DNA of 64,000 bases from Camarhynchus parvulus. Lineage: Eukaryota > Chordata > Aves > Passeriformes > Thraupidae. The stretch lies in the NCBI RefSeq assembly GCF_901933205.1, contig NC_044586.1, positions 16,031,569-16,095,568 on the forward strand. Reading direction: 5' to 3'. This document shows positions 34,901 to 47,509 of this stretch, in pieces. The notes beneath the pieces were generated by a model. It made no database searches, was not told where the DNA came from, and was given only the letters and a program-made list of their open reading frames with translations. Position numbers and translations under genes: made by a program. Numbering within the stretch: position 1 is the stretch's first letter; each line of letters begins with the position of its first letter.

Positions 34901-36795
34901 GTGATCTGAATATCTTCCTTCAGTGGAAACAATGCTTGAAGGAAGCTTATCAGGGCAATTTAGGCTGCCTGAAAATTTGATTCCTTAGGTTGAATCATTT
35001 GCTATTACAGGGTTTTATTTTGTTAAGTTCTCCACACAGCCTGAGGATGTTGAGAAGTGCAGCTTTCATAAAATACACACATTTTTTCGCTCATTTAGAT
35101 TACTTTTTAACAGAAGGATCGTGATCTGCTCAAACATGTTCCTGTCCTTCTTCCTGATGAATTAGATTGAGCAAATACTGTGAACAGAGGTCTTCACAGG
35201 CAAAGGAATTCTGTAAATCTTCTTGAGAAGGCTACCCCCCAGGTCCTGCCTTTCCTAAAAGCCTACCAGCCATATGCACACAGATATTGGGCCTGCTTGC
35301 TGTGCAGTTGATGATCCATTGGAAACTATTGCCCTGTACTATTTAAGCAGGATCATCCTAATTCTTGCTGAGTTGACTTCTGAATTTACAATATTATAGC
35401 TTAAGGTTATTTCCCATGTTGTTTTTTCTCTTGATTCTCTTTTTCTCTCATTGTTGCTGCCTCAATTTCACTTCAGTCTTTTCTTACATTGCACAAGATG
35501 TAAAAAAAACTGAGAAAAAAAATCTTCTTTCAAAGCTTGCTGCGATCACACAGCCTAGAAGGAGGGCAGTGGCCAGGGGTAGGTGAACTCCTGTACAGTA
35601 GATCATGGCACAGTCATTTGTTCTGGAACTTTTTAAAGTGTTTTAAAGCCCAAAATTTAATAATTAATTGATAAAATTTACCAGCCATTCAGTGTTTAGA
35701 TCTGCTTCTAACAGTCTACTAAGACTCTGCCACACTGTGAATCTCTTGCTGAAATGCTGAAACTCCCTACTCATGCAAAAACAGTTTATAGCAAGGATTG
35801 TATCAGAAAGAAATGTCAGTAAGGAATTGAAAATACCTAAAGGAAGAGCCTGTGCTATCCAACTGCAAAAAAGACAAAACATCTGCACTTGTAAAAAGTT
35901 AATACTACCAAATGAGATGTAGAAATAACAACCTGAATATTTTAGATTATTATTATGATGATACAATATTCTGTAGTAATTTTATTAATAAACTGATTTT
36001 GTGCTTTCTTTAGAGGATTTGCCAAGGTGTCTACATTTTCTCCAGTATTCTTGAGGAATATCTGGAATATCATAGACCAGATGTCAGTAGGGAATAATGG
36101 ATAGCATGGTCTCATATTAAAAAGTCAAGTGCCTTCATAAAATGTAGTGTGCATTTCTGACTTTCTGCAAAATACTACTTGGTATTCCCTCATGGTACTA
36201 TTTCTCTAATTGTATTCCAGGATGGGAAAATCCAATACAAATGAAAAATTCTTCTAAATGCATATCCCAGAACTGGGTTTTGCCCTGACTTCTGTAAGGT
36301 TTTGGAAGCTCTGTTTCATTTCTTAAACACAGGAAATACTGGGATGTGGTCAGCTCACATTTCTGTCCTGATTTCCAGATTGAGCTGTTTGGATGCAGAT
36401 CAAAAGATTAAAAAAATTGCCATAGCAGAAAACTGCTCACAGGTGTAGATTTACAGGTTTAGAGATCAGCCAATCAGGAAATAACCAATCTACCTTTCGA
36501 TTCCATTAAAAAGTTGAAAGATTACAGTACAAGCATTGTAAGGTCTATTGTTTAAAAAAGCAAGATTAAGGCTTGTGTGACAAGAAGCCTATTTGTGTCT
36601 GGCATCAATCACTTAATGCAGAGTGGCTTGGCATTTTGAGATGTGAGGCACTTCAGACATGCACAGACTGTAATTTGTTTAGGCATAATTTGACCTGAAA
36701 ACATAAGATATTTAACTAATTATTTGCAGCACTATGACATTCCACTTCTGGTTACTCAGTACACAGTGGTACGACTTAATTGGTGAAAAGAGGCA
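31912..36795. other. AT-rich non-coding sequence, no confident features
   Basis: No gene or element is recognised. Minor simple stretches are TTCCC pentamers near 32,489-32,506, a T run near 33,679-33,692, and a CA-rich stretch near 34,118-34,149. The frame at 34,521-34,838 on the minus strand (105 codons) has no recognisable motif. Confidence 0.5.
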
Positions 36796-36799
36796 ACGA

Positions 36800-37110
36800 A
36801 TTTCAAATCACAGAATTTTGGAATTGTTTTGGTTGGAAACTTGATGATCTGTTAAGATCAGTGCTTAGCCCAGCATAGCGAAGTCCACCACTAATGCATG
36901 TCCTCAAATGCCACATCTACTTTTTTTTTAACACTTCAGGGATGGTGACACCACCACAGCCCTGGGCAGCCTGTGCCAATGCTCAATACCCATTTCAGTG
37001 AGGAAATTTTCCCTGTTATCCAATCTAAACCTCCCCTGGTGCAACTTGAGGCTGTTTCCTCTTGTCTGTCTCTTGTTCCCTGGGAGAAGAGCCTGACCCC
37101 TTCGGTGCAC
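36800..37110 (-). mobile_element. CR1 LINE 3' end
   Basis: The + strand shows the reverse complement of CR1: atcacagaattttgg, tccaccactaatgcatgtc, cttcagggatggtgac, ctgggcagcctgtgccaatg, caatctaaacctcccctgg and gggagaagagcctgacccc, in the expected order. A short T run interrupts it near 36,922. Confidence 0.92.
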
Positions 37111-39425
37111 ACTTGCACTAGTGGGATCCTTTTTTTAAAAAATCAACATTTGTCTTTTTTTTTAAATTATTTGCACTCAACAACTTGCCACCTTCTCTTT
37201 CTCCTCAGGTATTAGGTTCACATGAGGAAGCTGTAAGTGGGTTAAATTATTGTTATTTAAGAAATCAACCTGCCCAAAGACTCTTTGGCAGCTTTCTATG
37301 CAAAGGTATGATTTTCCTTCATCATAAACACCAGGTTTGATACAGCTTGATCAGGCTGGCAGATGACAAGATCTGTTAATTACATCTTCTTACTTTTAAA
37401 TATTAATTGCATTAATTCTAGACTTAATTTTTAAATTTTCTTCTCAAAGTCCCTAATCTTCACCTGTACCTTGGCTGAAGGCATTATTGGAAGAAAAGTG
37501 AAATGGTGAAATGCAAATTCCTTGTATTAAGAAAATAAATGCAACACTACTTAATTACTTCCCTCCTTCTCACAAGGAAAAACAAATAAATATTTATCAG
37601 TAGCAAAATGATTTTTTAAAACATGCTTGCAATATGTGGCAATTAATATTCTGTTCGGAGTTTGACTCTTTTATGACTCTTCAATATATGTTACTCCATT
37701 AATCAGAATTTTAGTATTTGTCTAATAGATGATTCAAAAATCATCAACATCTTCCATTATGTTTCAGTTTCCTTCACTTGGTCTGTATTAAAAAATAATG
37801 GAATCATTTAGTCTGGGGCATCTAAAAACTGCAGAAGATATATCCTTTCCAAATCCAGAGGAACAATCACATTGGAGAAAAGATTAAAGGGCAAGCTGAC
37901 TTGCTAAATCAGAAATATAAGAAGTGGGTATTGGGAGCCATAGAGATAACAGGCGTCCCTTTAACATTTTGTTGCTAAACAAGCATTATGTAGAAAAGAT
38001 TTCAATTCAACTGCTCAGATTGTTGAAGCTGGGCAGCCATAAGTAGGAGTGAGTGGTAGATAAAAATAATTTTAATAGAGACATGATTTTCTGCATAGAA
38101 TAAACTTAATAGTTATTGCATTTGACTTTTTTTTTATCAGCCTCAAAGAAACAGAAATCTCATAGGTCAAGCCGCTACTTTGTAAAGATACAGGTATAAA
38201 TTTCTGGGGAAAAAGGTTAATTACTTTTGCACGTTTTCTGTTATATTTCTTTTCCCCTCTGGATGCTTAATGGATGAATGATTGCTTTGCTCAGAGTGCC
38301 TCATCAAGATTGAATTGCTTGCCTTGGCAAGAATTCAAAGAGAAACTGACATCTGGGAAGAAGCTAAGGAAAGCTTATCTTTTAGTTAAATGAAATAAAA
38401 AACAACAACAAAAAATAGATGCTCCAGAGTGAGTTTTGAGGACCTGTAGCATATTTCCCAGTTTATGAAACCACTTGCAGTACTCTTTAGAGGAAACTGC
38501 AGATGTTTTGACTTGGTGCTCTTCTCATGCAGTTCATCCTTGTCCATCTCATTCCAAAAAAGCATGTAAGTTTTTTCCTACAGACTCCCACAAGACTTCA
38601 GACAGATTATTATTGCTTCTCAAGCTGAAGCCTCCACATTCTCCCTAGCCCTTGACACATTTGAGAGCTTCATTGCTACCTTCATTTCCTGGGTTCAAAG
38701 GGCAGCCTCCTCAGGTTGGCGCAATTCCTTGTTGTTTCTTCATTTCCTCAATCGAATTATGCTCTCGGCATTTTTTTTCCCCTAGAGATTTCTGGGAAGC
38801 TGTCATGAACCGATTCTGACACGCACGCAGTTTAATGTCCTAATTGGTTCTTAGTTGGGAACTGTTCTTCTAGCCTGCCTGCTTTTTGGAAATTTCCCAA
38901 AGAAATTTCACTAAGTTTGCAGATCTGTATATCTCCTATACAATGTCTCTTGGAAGAGTTTCTGAAGGAACTGTTGCTTATCAAGCCCTCTATTTGGTGT
39001 CCTGAAAGATAATAATTACGATAGTTCTGTCTCGTTTGGGCTTCCCAAAAACTTTCCTTCTGGTTAGTTTTCAAAGTGCAAGATCATGGTCCTTGAACAA
39101 AGCCATCCCTCACTGACTATTCTTTTAAGTCACGTCTTTGTCTACTTGTTCCTCATTTCGGTGTCAGTCACCATCAGTTCAGGTATGGACTTTTTAGTCT
39201 TGACAGAGGCCTGGCCAGCCTGTCAAGGCAGATGTTTATGTTAAAGAATAGGCCTGTGATGCAGGCAACCAAAACTCTCTTTACTTGGAAACATCCCAGC
39301 AACCATCAGTCACTTTCTGCAGACAGCTGGGGCCTCCTCCGGTAGAACCACTTCCTGTGGTTTCTTTCCTTGCAAGTTTCCTCCTGCTACACTTCCAGTG
39401 AATGAAATCTGAAACTCCTTTGCTG
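37110..39425. other. AT-rich non-coding sequence, no confident features
   Basis: No gene or element is recognised. The longest frame (80 codons, minus strand, 38,832-39,074) has no known motif. Confidence 0.5.
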
Positions 39426-39426
39426 G

Positions 39427-39485
39427 AATCACAGAATCACTGAGATTGGGAAAGATCTTTAAGATCACCAAGTCCAATTGTAAAA
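39427..39485 (-). mobile_element. CR1-type tail fragment
   Basis: The + strand words aatcacagaatcactgag and agatcaccaagtccaa are the reverse complement of a CR1-type 3' tail. Only about 60 bases are clear. The following 150 bases (tccaaacctttgggacagca near 39,561) may belong to it. Confidence 0.6.
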
Positions 39486-39489
39486 GAAG

Positions 39490-40410
39490 CTGTAGGTTGT
39501 TTTTCCCTGTAAATGCAAAAAATTAAATTGAAACAGAGCTTCCACTCTCCTGTTGAGTGCTCCAAACCTTTGGGACAGCACCTGGGTATTGGAGAAGGCA
39601 GAAGCTTTTCTTCCATCTGTATGAATGATGAAGGCAAAGTTCTCTACATCCCACCCATTTCTGTGGGATGAATCACCTGCTCAGCTCTGTATGACCCTAC
39701 TCCAATCCATAGGTGTAGTGTAGAGAGCAGGTGACACAGACCTTGTGTCCTGGTTGGATTTTTGTGGTCTGCCTGGGTCTTAGAGCCCTATGTCCTGTGT
39801 CACATGAAGGTGACTGGCACATGTACTGTAAGGACACCTGGCAGAATGGGGTGAAATGAGGCTTTAGAAATTCCACCTAGCCTTAGATTGTGCCCAGATG
39901 TGCCAACAGGCACTGGTAGGTCTCATGTGGAAGTGGCAAGCACCTGTAGCCTATAAACTGCCCAAGCAAGCAGCTGGAAGTGGGGGAGCTGCAGTTGTGG
40001 GTGCAGTACTTAATCCCTTTGTGTGGGTTGTTCTGCTGATAGCTCTCATACCGATTCACTCATCAGTGAGCAGTTTACCCAATCTCTCCAGGGCTGGCTT
40101 TTTCCCAGTACTAATAAATGGAAGGAAATAATGAAATAAACACAACCTTGTAAAATTAATTAATGCTCATACATGCTGCAAGTGTAATAAGAGACTATAA
40201 AAATGTCTCACCTTGCTGATTCTGATGCTATGTTGAAAAGATCAGAGGGTGTACCTTCTATTGCCAAAGAGACAAAATGAATATTGGTTTTAAAAGCAGG
40301 TATTCTAGGCTGAATAGGTATGCTGCAAATCTCGTTTTTCCCCTAACGCTTATAAGACAATTTGCGTAATTAACTTAATATGCCTATTTTATAACTCTGT
40401 TTCTGTGCAT
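39490..40410. other. Unassigned sequence upstream of the CpG island
   Basis: No gene is seen. The stretch 39,745-40,125 carries ataaactgccc and actaataaatgg words and starts tgtcctggttgg, so it could be an unrecognised LTR. No TSD supports this. Confidence 0.4.
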
Positions 40411-40522
40411 TCTTCCTGACCGTTTTAAGCGCAGCCGTAAATTCTGCTGTAAACTGAAGAGGGTAAGGAGGTGTAATAACCTTGGAGGGCACCCGAGGGA
40501 CCACTCGCCCTGCCCCTTCACC

Positions 40523-40765
40523 ATGGATTTAGGAGCTTTTGGGGCTCCCCCACCCTCCCCTGGATGCCTGCAGGGCTCCAGCGCAGCCCGACCAACCTTC
40601 CCGCATTCCCGGCCGCCGGCTCACGCCGGCGCAGGCGGAGCGAGGAAGGACGAGGGTGGGGAAGTGGGGAAGGGGCTCTGGGAGGCGCTGAGGAGGAGCC
40701 GCCACCGCCGCCACTCTCTCCGGCCCCAGCGAGCCCGGAGGCGGCGGAGGAGCCCCGGCAGCACG
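40523..40765 (+). CDS. Possible first coding exon, weak
   Basis: An ATG in a strong initiation context (caccATGG) opens a frame that runs about 81 codons to a donor-like gtaagg with exon end 40,765. The peptide starts MDLGAFGAPPPSPG and becomes arginine-rich. It matches no family I know. The other frames and the minus strand are also open here because of high GC content, so openness is weak support. It could equally be 5' untranslated sequence or sit within a divergent promoter. Confidence 0.2.
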
Positions 40766-41227
40766 GTAAGGAGGGGAGCCCTCCGGCAGGAAGAAGGGAA
40801 GGGAGAGAGGGAGCCTTTTCTCGCCTGCCTTGCTGGTTCCTGCAGGGCTGGCACGGCGTGTCCGCACCCCCTGCGGCACAGTCGCGGGGGGGAGCGGCCG
40901 GATCGTCGAACACGCCTCTGCCCCACAGCTGAGGGGCCGCCGGCAGCGGCCGCGGAGGAAGGGGCAGCCTGAGGCGGGGGTTCACGGGCATACGCGGAGC
41001 CGAGCGCTGCCGGGGGGTGGGGCGGGGCCCGCTCTCCCGCCCTGGCGGTGCCTGGCGGGTTCTGCTGCAGAGCCCACGGCGCTGAGCCAGCCGGCCCCAG
41101 TCCGCACCCCGGGCGAGCGCGCGCATCCTGCGCCGGTCCGGTTCGGAGCAGCGGGGCAGGCGCTGCTCCTGCTCGCCTCCCTCCCCCGACCGGATACACA
41201 CTGTCACACCCGGAGCGCCACGAGAGG

Positions 41228-41360
41228 TTGTTAATTTTATTTGGGTGGGTTTTATTTTTTTTTTCCGTGTTTTTTTTTTTTTTTTGTTGTTGTTGTTGTT
41301 GTTGTTGTTTCATTGTTTTTTGGTGGTTTTTTTTTGTTTTTTTGTGGGTTTTTTTTGCTT
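41228..41360. repeat. T-rich tract with GTT repeat inside the CpG island
   Basis: Runs of T surround about eight GTT triplets at 41,284-41,310. On the minus strand this is an A-rich and AAC repeat. A poly-glutamine-like stretch appears in one minus-strand frame, but this is a product of the repeat. Confidence 0.95.
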
Positions 41361-41548
41361 GCTTTTTCTCTTTTCCTCCGCCTCTTCTTTGCCGGGAGTC
41401 GCCTGCGTGCTGGGGAAGGTGGGGGGCAGCGATTTGGAAACAGGAATCGGTCGGAAAAGCGGCAGTTGAAGGTAACAACCCGCTGGGGCACGGCGGAGGG
41501 AAGAAAAGAAAAAAAACCCCAAACACCCAAGAAGGTAGAAGGTAGAAG

Positions 41549-41784
41549 ATGGTGTGGAGGCGAGGGAGAGGAGGAGGCGACGCTGGAGAGGGAGGATGCC
41601 CGGGAGGCGGCGGGGCCGGGCTGGCTGCAGTGGCTGCCGCGGGGCTGGGAGGCTCCGGCGGGGTCGTGCCGTGCAGGTACCGCGGCCGGGGAGCCGGGAG
41701 CGGTGGGGTCGAGCCCCTGGCGCTGGGCGGTGCCCCGGGGGCGGCGGCGGCCCCAGCCCCGCTGGTCCTTCGGCTCTTCCTTGG
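41549..41784 (+). CDS. Possible first coding exon, candidate start at 41,549
   Basis: An ATG with A at -3 and G at +4 starts a glycine- and alanine-rich frame that remains open to a near-consensus donor (ttgg/gtgagt, exon end 41,784). Its stop codon lies just inside the presumed intron. A second ATG at 41,554 opens another frame equally far, and an alternative donor at 41,676 would shorten either. Low-complexity GC-rich N-termini are common in vertebrate first exons but also occur by chance in CpG islands. No homolog is recognised, and no second exon was found downstream in the window. Confidence 0.3.
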
Positions 41785-41849
41785 GTGAGTTGATGCCGGG
41801 GTGAGACTGTGAATGAAGAGAGGATGTGGCGAACGGCTCCCGCCCTGCC

Positions 41850-44800
41850 TCGCCGGAGGGTTGGCTGCGGGTGAGGGGAAATCGTCAGTGCGATACAGTT
41901 CAAAATAAAGAAAGATCTAATCTAATTTTTTGGGGGAAGGTTGCCTTTTTGCTTTCCTGCTCTTAGGCCCATACGTTGTTTCTGGTTATTTTTTTCAATA
42001 GAAGTGTGGTGTTAGATAGCGATAGAGTTTTATTCATATGAGGAAAGAGCCTTACTCAGAGCCTTAGTGATGTTTTCTGTCTCTTGATTGGGAAATGACT
42101 GGATATCCCTGCTACCCCCTTCCCACAGGGCGCCACAAAGACAAATTTTGGTACAGGATCCTGTGAGGATATCTTCGGTTCTCTGGGAACTAGAGACATG
42201 TGACCTTGTTTTGTTTTATACAGTCCTTTACAGTAATGTTACGCAGAACAATTTGTTTTTTCGTGTTTACTTGGAGCCTTTTAAGGGCATAGCTAGAGAA
42301 ACATATAACTAATGACAGACCATTATCTTGTTGGGGAGGAGCTAGTAAAACTAAATGGGAGTTCATCCAGAAATATTGCACTATAAATTCAGTCAAAAGG
42401 CTAGTTTTGCATCTTTATTTAGACTGAAAGTTTGCTATCTCTGAAGGTCATTTTTAGGCTAGAAAAATGCGTTCCAAAATCCCTATCAGCTCTAATCCTG
42501 GTTCACTTGAATTTGTATTAAAACAAGTGTACAGTTGAACTGTTAGATGATCCCAGAAACATAACAAAATGCAAGGCCTTTCAGGAACTTTTAATACCAA
42601 AGCTCACATTGTTTTGGCTTGTTAGTTTAGAGTGTAACTTTCTGTGCATGCTGACATTCTGGGAACCTTCATCCCCACTTGTTAAGAAGCTGGTGGCACA
42701 GAGATCTGCTACTGGAGTTTATTTTGATTTGCACTGCTGTATCAAAAGCATCATAGTTTCCTGCTTAGCTATAATGTTCTTGACTAGAAAAATCCAAGTT
42801 CTGTTCATTACTGAGTTAGGGACTCGTCTTCTCTTTGAAGAAACGACATAGTTTAAAAATTGATAGTTGCTTTAGTGAAGTTGTAAAATGCCTGTTGCAA
42901 TGTAGTGCTTTAACCTCTAGATCTATTGTGTGGTTCTGACAACTAGTTTCTGCATAACTATAGTGTTTTAAAACATTTCCTTTGTGTTTTGGGGTATTTT
43001 TCTAAGTTAAAGTCACCATTAATTTCAGTACATGGGTGATGAGAACTGGGGATGAGAAAACTGAGCGGAGTAGGGATGCATTCACTCAAAGGTATCTGAA
43101 TTAAACATGAAGGAATAGCAGATTTAGGCCAGCCTTCTACTATATTTGGAGTATGTTTGAGGATGGATCTGATATTGTAACAAAGCTGCAAATCTTCAGT
43201 TCTTCCAATTCACGATTCAAGTTTAATCCTTGTCAAGGCTTGTTTAAATTAGTGGTGGGTAAATGTAATTTTAAAACATCTTGAAGACCATGTGAGAAAA
43301 GGCTTAGTAAATAGAACCCAAAGCATGTCAGCTGGGAAAAAATATCTAGAGATCAGCTACTAGGAAAGTAATAGGAAATTGCCTGTTAACAGAGGCACAA
43401 AGTTTGTGGCTCTGTTACAGGAAGCAGCTTTAACTGATAAGCTTCTTGTATCTTCCCCAAAGTCAGTTCAGATCTGACAAACCTGAATCTTGGGGAAGTG
43501 GGTGACTTGGGAAGGTGTGGGAGGGCTGGCAGGAAGAGAAACATGGATGATGACAGGGCAGAAGGATTGTGTCAGGGACTGTTGGCAGTTTGACCAAAGG
43601 CACAGAAACTGTCATTTGGCTACATGGTGCAGTGGACAACACAAACAAGTGGTCATTGTATTCAGAAATCTGATTTTGAGTCCTGTGTCAGAGTGTAGAT
43701 CCTTGCTCCAGAGGAGCATCCTGCAGAATTAGACTGTCATTGGAAAAAAGCTTTTCCCCCCCATACTTTTCACATAGAAAGCTCCTAGTTCTGAAGATTT
43801 TGCCATTTTTTTTCCCCAATAGCAAATTACTTTGACCTATAGAAGGGACAGATCATGTGAGCAACTCAGTGGGGTGGAGAAAACTGTGTTGATGAGTACC
43901 AACTCATCTGAGGACTGTTGCTTATCTAAGCATGTTTTTTGGTTTTCCTATGTTTGGAAGAAAATATTGGGAATAACAGCTGCAGGGGATAATATTAGCA
44001 TTGTCCTATAATAATTTTTCATAGTCCTTTAATTATTTTGCATTATCACTATGAAAAATTATAGCATTGTTTCCCTAAGAGTTGAGTCCACAAAGGAGGC
44101 TTAAGAAATGGAAGTTTGAATATTATCCAGTGAGATTAAAGTTACCTAAATTATTAGCAGTGGGTCATGGAAAGAGTCAGACATCACCAGATGTGTCTGG
44201 AAATAAAGATAATCCAAAAGACGTTGACTTCCCTGGCTCAGGCAGCTATTTAAAAAAGGCAGTCCTCGCTTGGGAGCTCTTCACCTGGCGTGTGTGGAGC
44301 TGTGCTGGCAACTCCCCAAACCTTGCTCCCTAAATGTGGGCTTCTGCCTGACCAGGGGGCCTGCCTGCCTGCCTCACCTCTGGCTACTCATTCCCGACCT
44401 CCTGCTTGGGATGGGACTATTACTTCTGGCCAAATGCAAATCTGCTCGTGTTGTTGCTCTTGGCCTGGTTTTGTATTGGATGAATTCCTGGGTGTGGCTC
44501 AATGCCTGACTAAAACACGGCGAGGAATCAGTGGAGATTGTGCGCTTGGGGAAAGAGCGCGCTGCTCCTTGCAGCAGGGGATGTTCGGCATCACGAGCTT
44601 GCTTGGTGCTGTACTGATGCTTCTGCGTGGCCTCCGGATTTAATTTGACTCCTATCTGGCCAGTCTGGAGAGGGAGGAGAGGTGCCTGCCTGACTTCAGT
44701 CACTTGTGTAGATATACTCTTCAAGGATCTGATGAACAGAGTCAAAGAGGAAACTATGTCCTTCAAGATAAGACTACAGTAGGTGCTTTTTCTTTTATTA

Positions 44801-47255
44801 CAGTTCTTTTCCATTCTGTTTTTGAATGGTAAGCCTATGCTCCCCATTTTTAATGCCAACTGAGGCAGACGTTTTGTCTGTGGTGTTTTTTGTATTTTTT
44901 TAAATTCTTATTTTCATAGTGCTTTAAGGCTTTCTTTAGCTGTCTTTGAGTCACATGTAGTGTTAAAATTACATCAAACTATGTCTTTACATAGTGAAAT
45001 AATAATAGTAGGTATGTAATTAATGTTCTGTTGATAATTACTAAAAACTGGGAACCCTTTCTCCCTCAAATCAGTGACTATATTTGTTGTTAAAGCATGA
45101 GGCATATTGAAGATTTGGCAGAAATACCTGTAATTCAGTTATAATTGTGTTCTGTTCTAAGCTTATATTAGCTGTGTTTTGCAGGAGTTGCTTGAATCTG
45201 TTTCTCTTTGTGTGTACCCCTGCTTAGGTAGTTTCAAGTGGCTGGCAATCGCATGGGGTTCTGTTCTTCCATTCATGCTCACGGGAAAAGGTATCTTGTG
45301 CCTCAAAAATATGCTGTTGTGTTTGACTCCAAAGTTTTCTCCTTCCCAATTAATTTTTCTCCTTCCACAATGTAATCATGGCACAACTGTGTCCATAAAA
45401 TGTGATTATAATAGGTTTTCCTCATTCTTCAATTAATTTTAACCCTCTATACCAATATCCATCTTCCATATCTGCTTTGAGTAGCAGGTGGTTCTTTTGT
45501 GGGGTTAACAGAAAAAATATAAAACTTGAAGACTGATTGATGCATTCAAGAATGGCAAGACTGGTCACAAACCTCAATGCTTACAATATAATTTCTAAAG
45601 CCATCTTTTGGCCATGCCTTTGTCCAAGCCCAGATCCATGTTTTATTGCGTCCAAAGGTAAGAAGCAATTTTACCATGGGGTGCTCTCTGTAAACAAATA
45701 CAAAGTTTTGATTCCAGTTTTGAATGGCTTGTGTTTACCTTTAGCATACTCAGTTTTCAGTACTGTTCTGCAGTGCTGTATAAAATTGGGACTGGCTGGA
45801 CTGACAGCTTCTTTTTTTGGTTTGTTTGTTTGTTTTCTGTTTTACATTCCTGAAAGTAGCCATAAACTTAATTGTCTGAAGGAAAGAAAGGTTCCCTGAT
45901 TTAATGTAAAGAAGGGGGATTTATTTTGCTGTAGATGGTTCAAAAAGGCCTTTTCTTATTTTGGGGCTGCTGAATATAATTGCACTATTGTGTTACAACC
46001 CTCTCTAGAATATTCCTTCAGAAACTACTTTGATATTATGGATGAAATTATGGAAATGTTAATTGACTGCAATTTTGTAAACAGTGGGATAGATAAACAA
46101 CAAGAAAAAGGTTCTTACAAAGCTATGCCATTGTATTGTTTTAAGAAATGTAAAGCAAGAATAAGTCTTATGTTGATACTGAGCCAATCACTCCTCTTTC
46201 TGAGGAAGATCTGAAAAATGGATATGCTGTGTAGGAAAAGTACCAGGCCTTTCAGGAGTATAGTTCCTACCCTACTCTTTAGTAAATGCTAAAAGAGAGA
46301 TTCTGTATTTACTCACAAAATATGTGGGCATTAATAGAGCAGAGCAGTGTTCTAAAAGGTTCTTTGAATAAGTGTACTGTGGAGTTAATGACTGAGATGG
46401 TTACAGGCGGTTTTGATAGTAGCCAGAGGTGGCACCATGTAATGATTAATTGGCAGAATAAGAAATGGTCTGAGTCATCATTAGGTGTGATAAGGTGTTT
46501 AGCGGTGATAGCTCAGAGGAGAGTTACAGCTGACTGGAGCTGGTGCTGTGCTCCAGCTGAGGCAGTGTGCCCAAAACAACACCATGACACTCGTGCTGTC
46601 TCTTCGTCTTTAGCGTGTTCTTGTTCCCTGAGCATAAGTAGCAGTAACTTGGAGAAGGTTGCACCTGTAGCAACATTGCTTTGGCCAAACACATGACACT
46701 CATTGGAAATATATTCTTCTGTCACTTCTATTATTTACACATGAAATAATGGTTTTTTGCCCACTTTTTCTGTTTTGAGGTGTGATGTGGATAGCTGTGC
46801 TTCCATGAGGTTTGCTCCCATTGCCATATCGCTCTGTGATGTGAAGTCATTCACCATTTGTCTGGCTATGTGGGGTTGCAGCATCTAAGATGCCTTCTTC
46901 ATCACTAGGGCCTTCAGAAACAGGTGCTGGTGCTTTAAGCAGGGCTCTGGCCTGTGGGTGGGTGGGTGTGCTGGGGTTCAGCACTGGAGCGTGCTCTCTT
47001 AGGTACCATCCTCTGGTGTGGTCAGAAGCAAAATGGTCATGGTCTGTGGTGAGTGACTGCCAAACCCAGGAGCTCTGCCCATTCTGGTCCTGGCTGGGAC
47101 CAGTGAACACGGAGGTGAATTTGTGTCTCTTGTCAGGTGGGCACCCGACTGCTTGGCCTAGAGCAGCGGCTTGTGTTTAGCTGGGCTTCTGTGGAGAGGC
47201 AAAAGCAGTTTGGAGGTGGGATGAAGAGCACGAGTGAATTTTGCCTGTCCTTTCT
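41850..47255. other. AT-rich non-coding sequence, possibly first intron
   Basis: No exon with both splice signals and a recognisable protein sequence was found. A GC-richer island-like piece lies at about 44,270-44,650, with GCCT repeats at 44,361-44,376. If the gene transcribes on the + strand this is intron 1. Confidence 0.45.
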
Positions 47256-47258
47256 TGC

Positions 47259-47505
47259 CTTTGTGGCAACCAGCCAGATCAGCTGCTGGTTTTCTGGAGT
47301 AAGAAAAGGAAAGAAAAGGAAAGGAACCACTTCTTCTGCCAGTACCCTGTGGAGCTTCTGAGATGGTGGAGCCAGGGACTGCTCCTTTGTGGCAACCAGC
47401 AAGATGAGCTGCTGGTTTTCTGGAGTAAGAAAAGGAAAGGAAAGTAACCACTTCTTCTGCCAGTACCCTGTGGAGCTTCTGAGATGGTGGAGCCAGGGAC
47501 TGCTG
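47259..47505. repeat. Tandem duplication, unit about 126 bp, two copies
   Basis: The text from ctttgtggcaaccagc at 47,259 repeats from 47,385 with few differences: an A/G-rich run aagaaaaggaaag is slightly shorter in copy two, and ccagatcagc reads aagatgagc. Both copies end with gagccagggactgct. High identity suggests a recent event. Confidence 0.95.
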
Positions 47506-47509
47506 CAAA

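Larger units (their letters stand above)
40420..41850. promoter_or_regulatory. CpG-island promoter region
   Basis: About 1.4 kb of GC-rich, CpG-dense sequence stands in an otherwise AT-rich, CpG-poor region. In birds as in mammals this marks the promoter and first exon of a gene. A GC box (ggggcggggc) lies at 41,019-41,028. Donor-like sites on the + strand are gcacg/gtaagg (exon end 40,765), ttgaag/gtaaca (41,471), gtgcag/gtaccg (41,676) and cttgg/gtgagt (41,784). A T-rich tract with a GTT repeat (41,228-41,360) splits the island. Transcription could run either way or both ways, and I cannot name the gene. Confidence 0.85.

Noticed and set aside
40621..41526. 301-codon minus-strand frame in the CpG island
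   Set aside because: It runs through the T/GTT low-complexity tract, giving lysine and poly-glutamine stretches, and the rest is GC-driven. A minus-strand gene cannot be excluded, but this frame is not evidence for one.
45537..45657. Possible coding exon ending at a consensus donor (caaag/gtaag)
   Set aside because: The frame is open and the donor is good, but there is no convincing acceptor and the peptide resembles no family I know.
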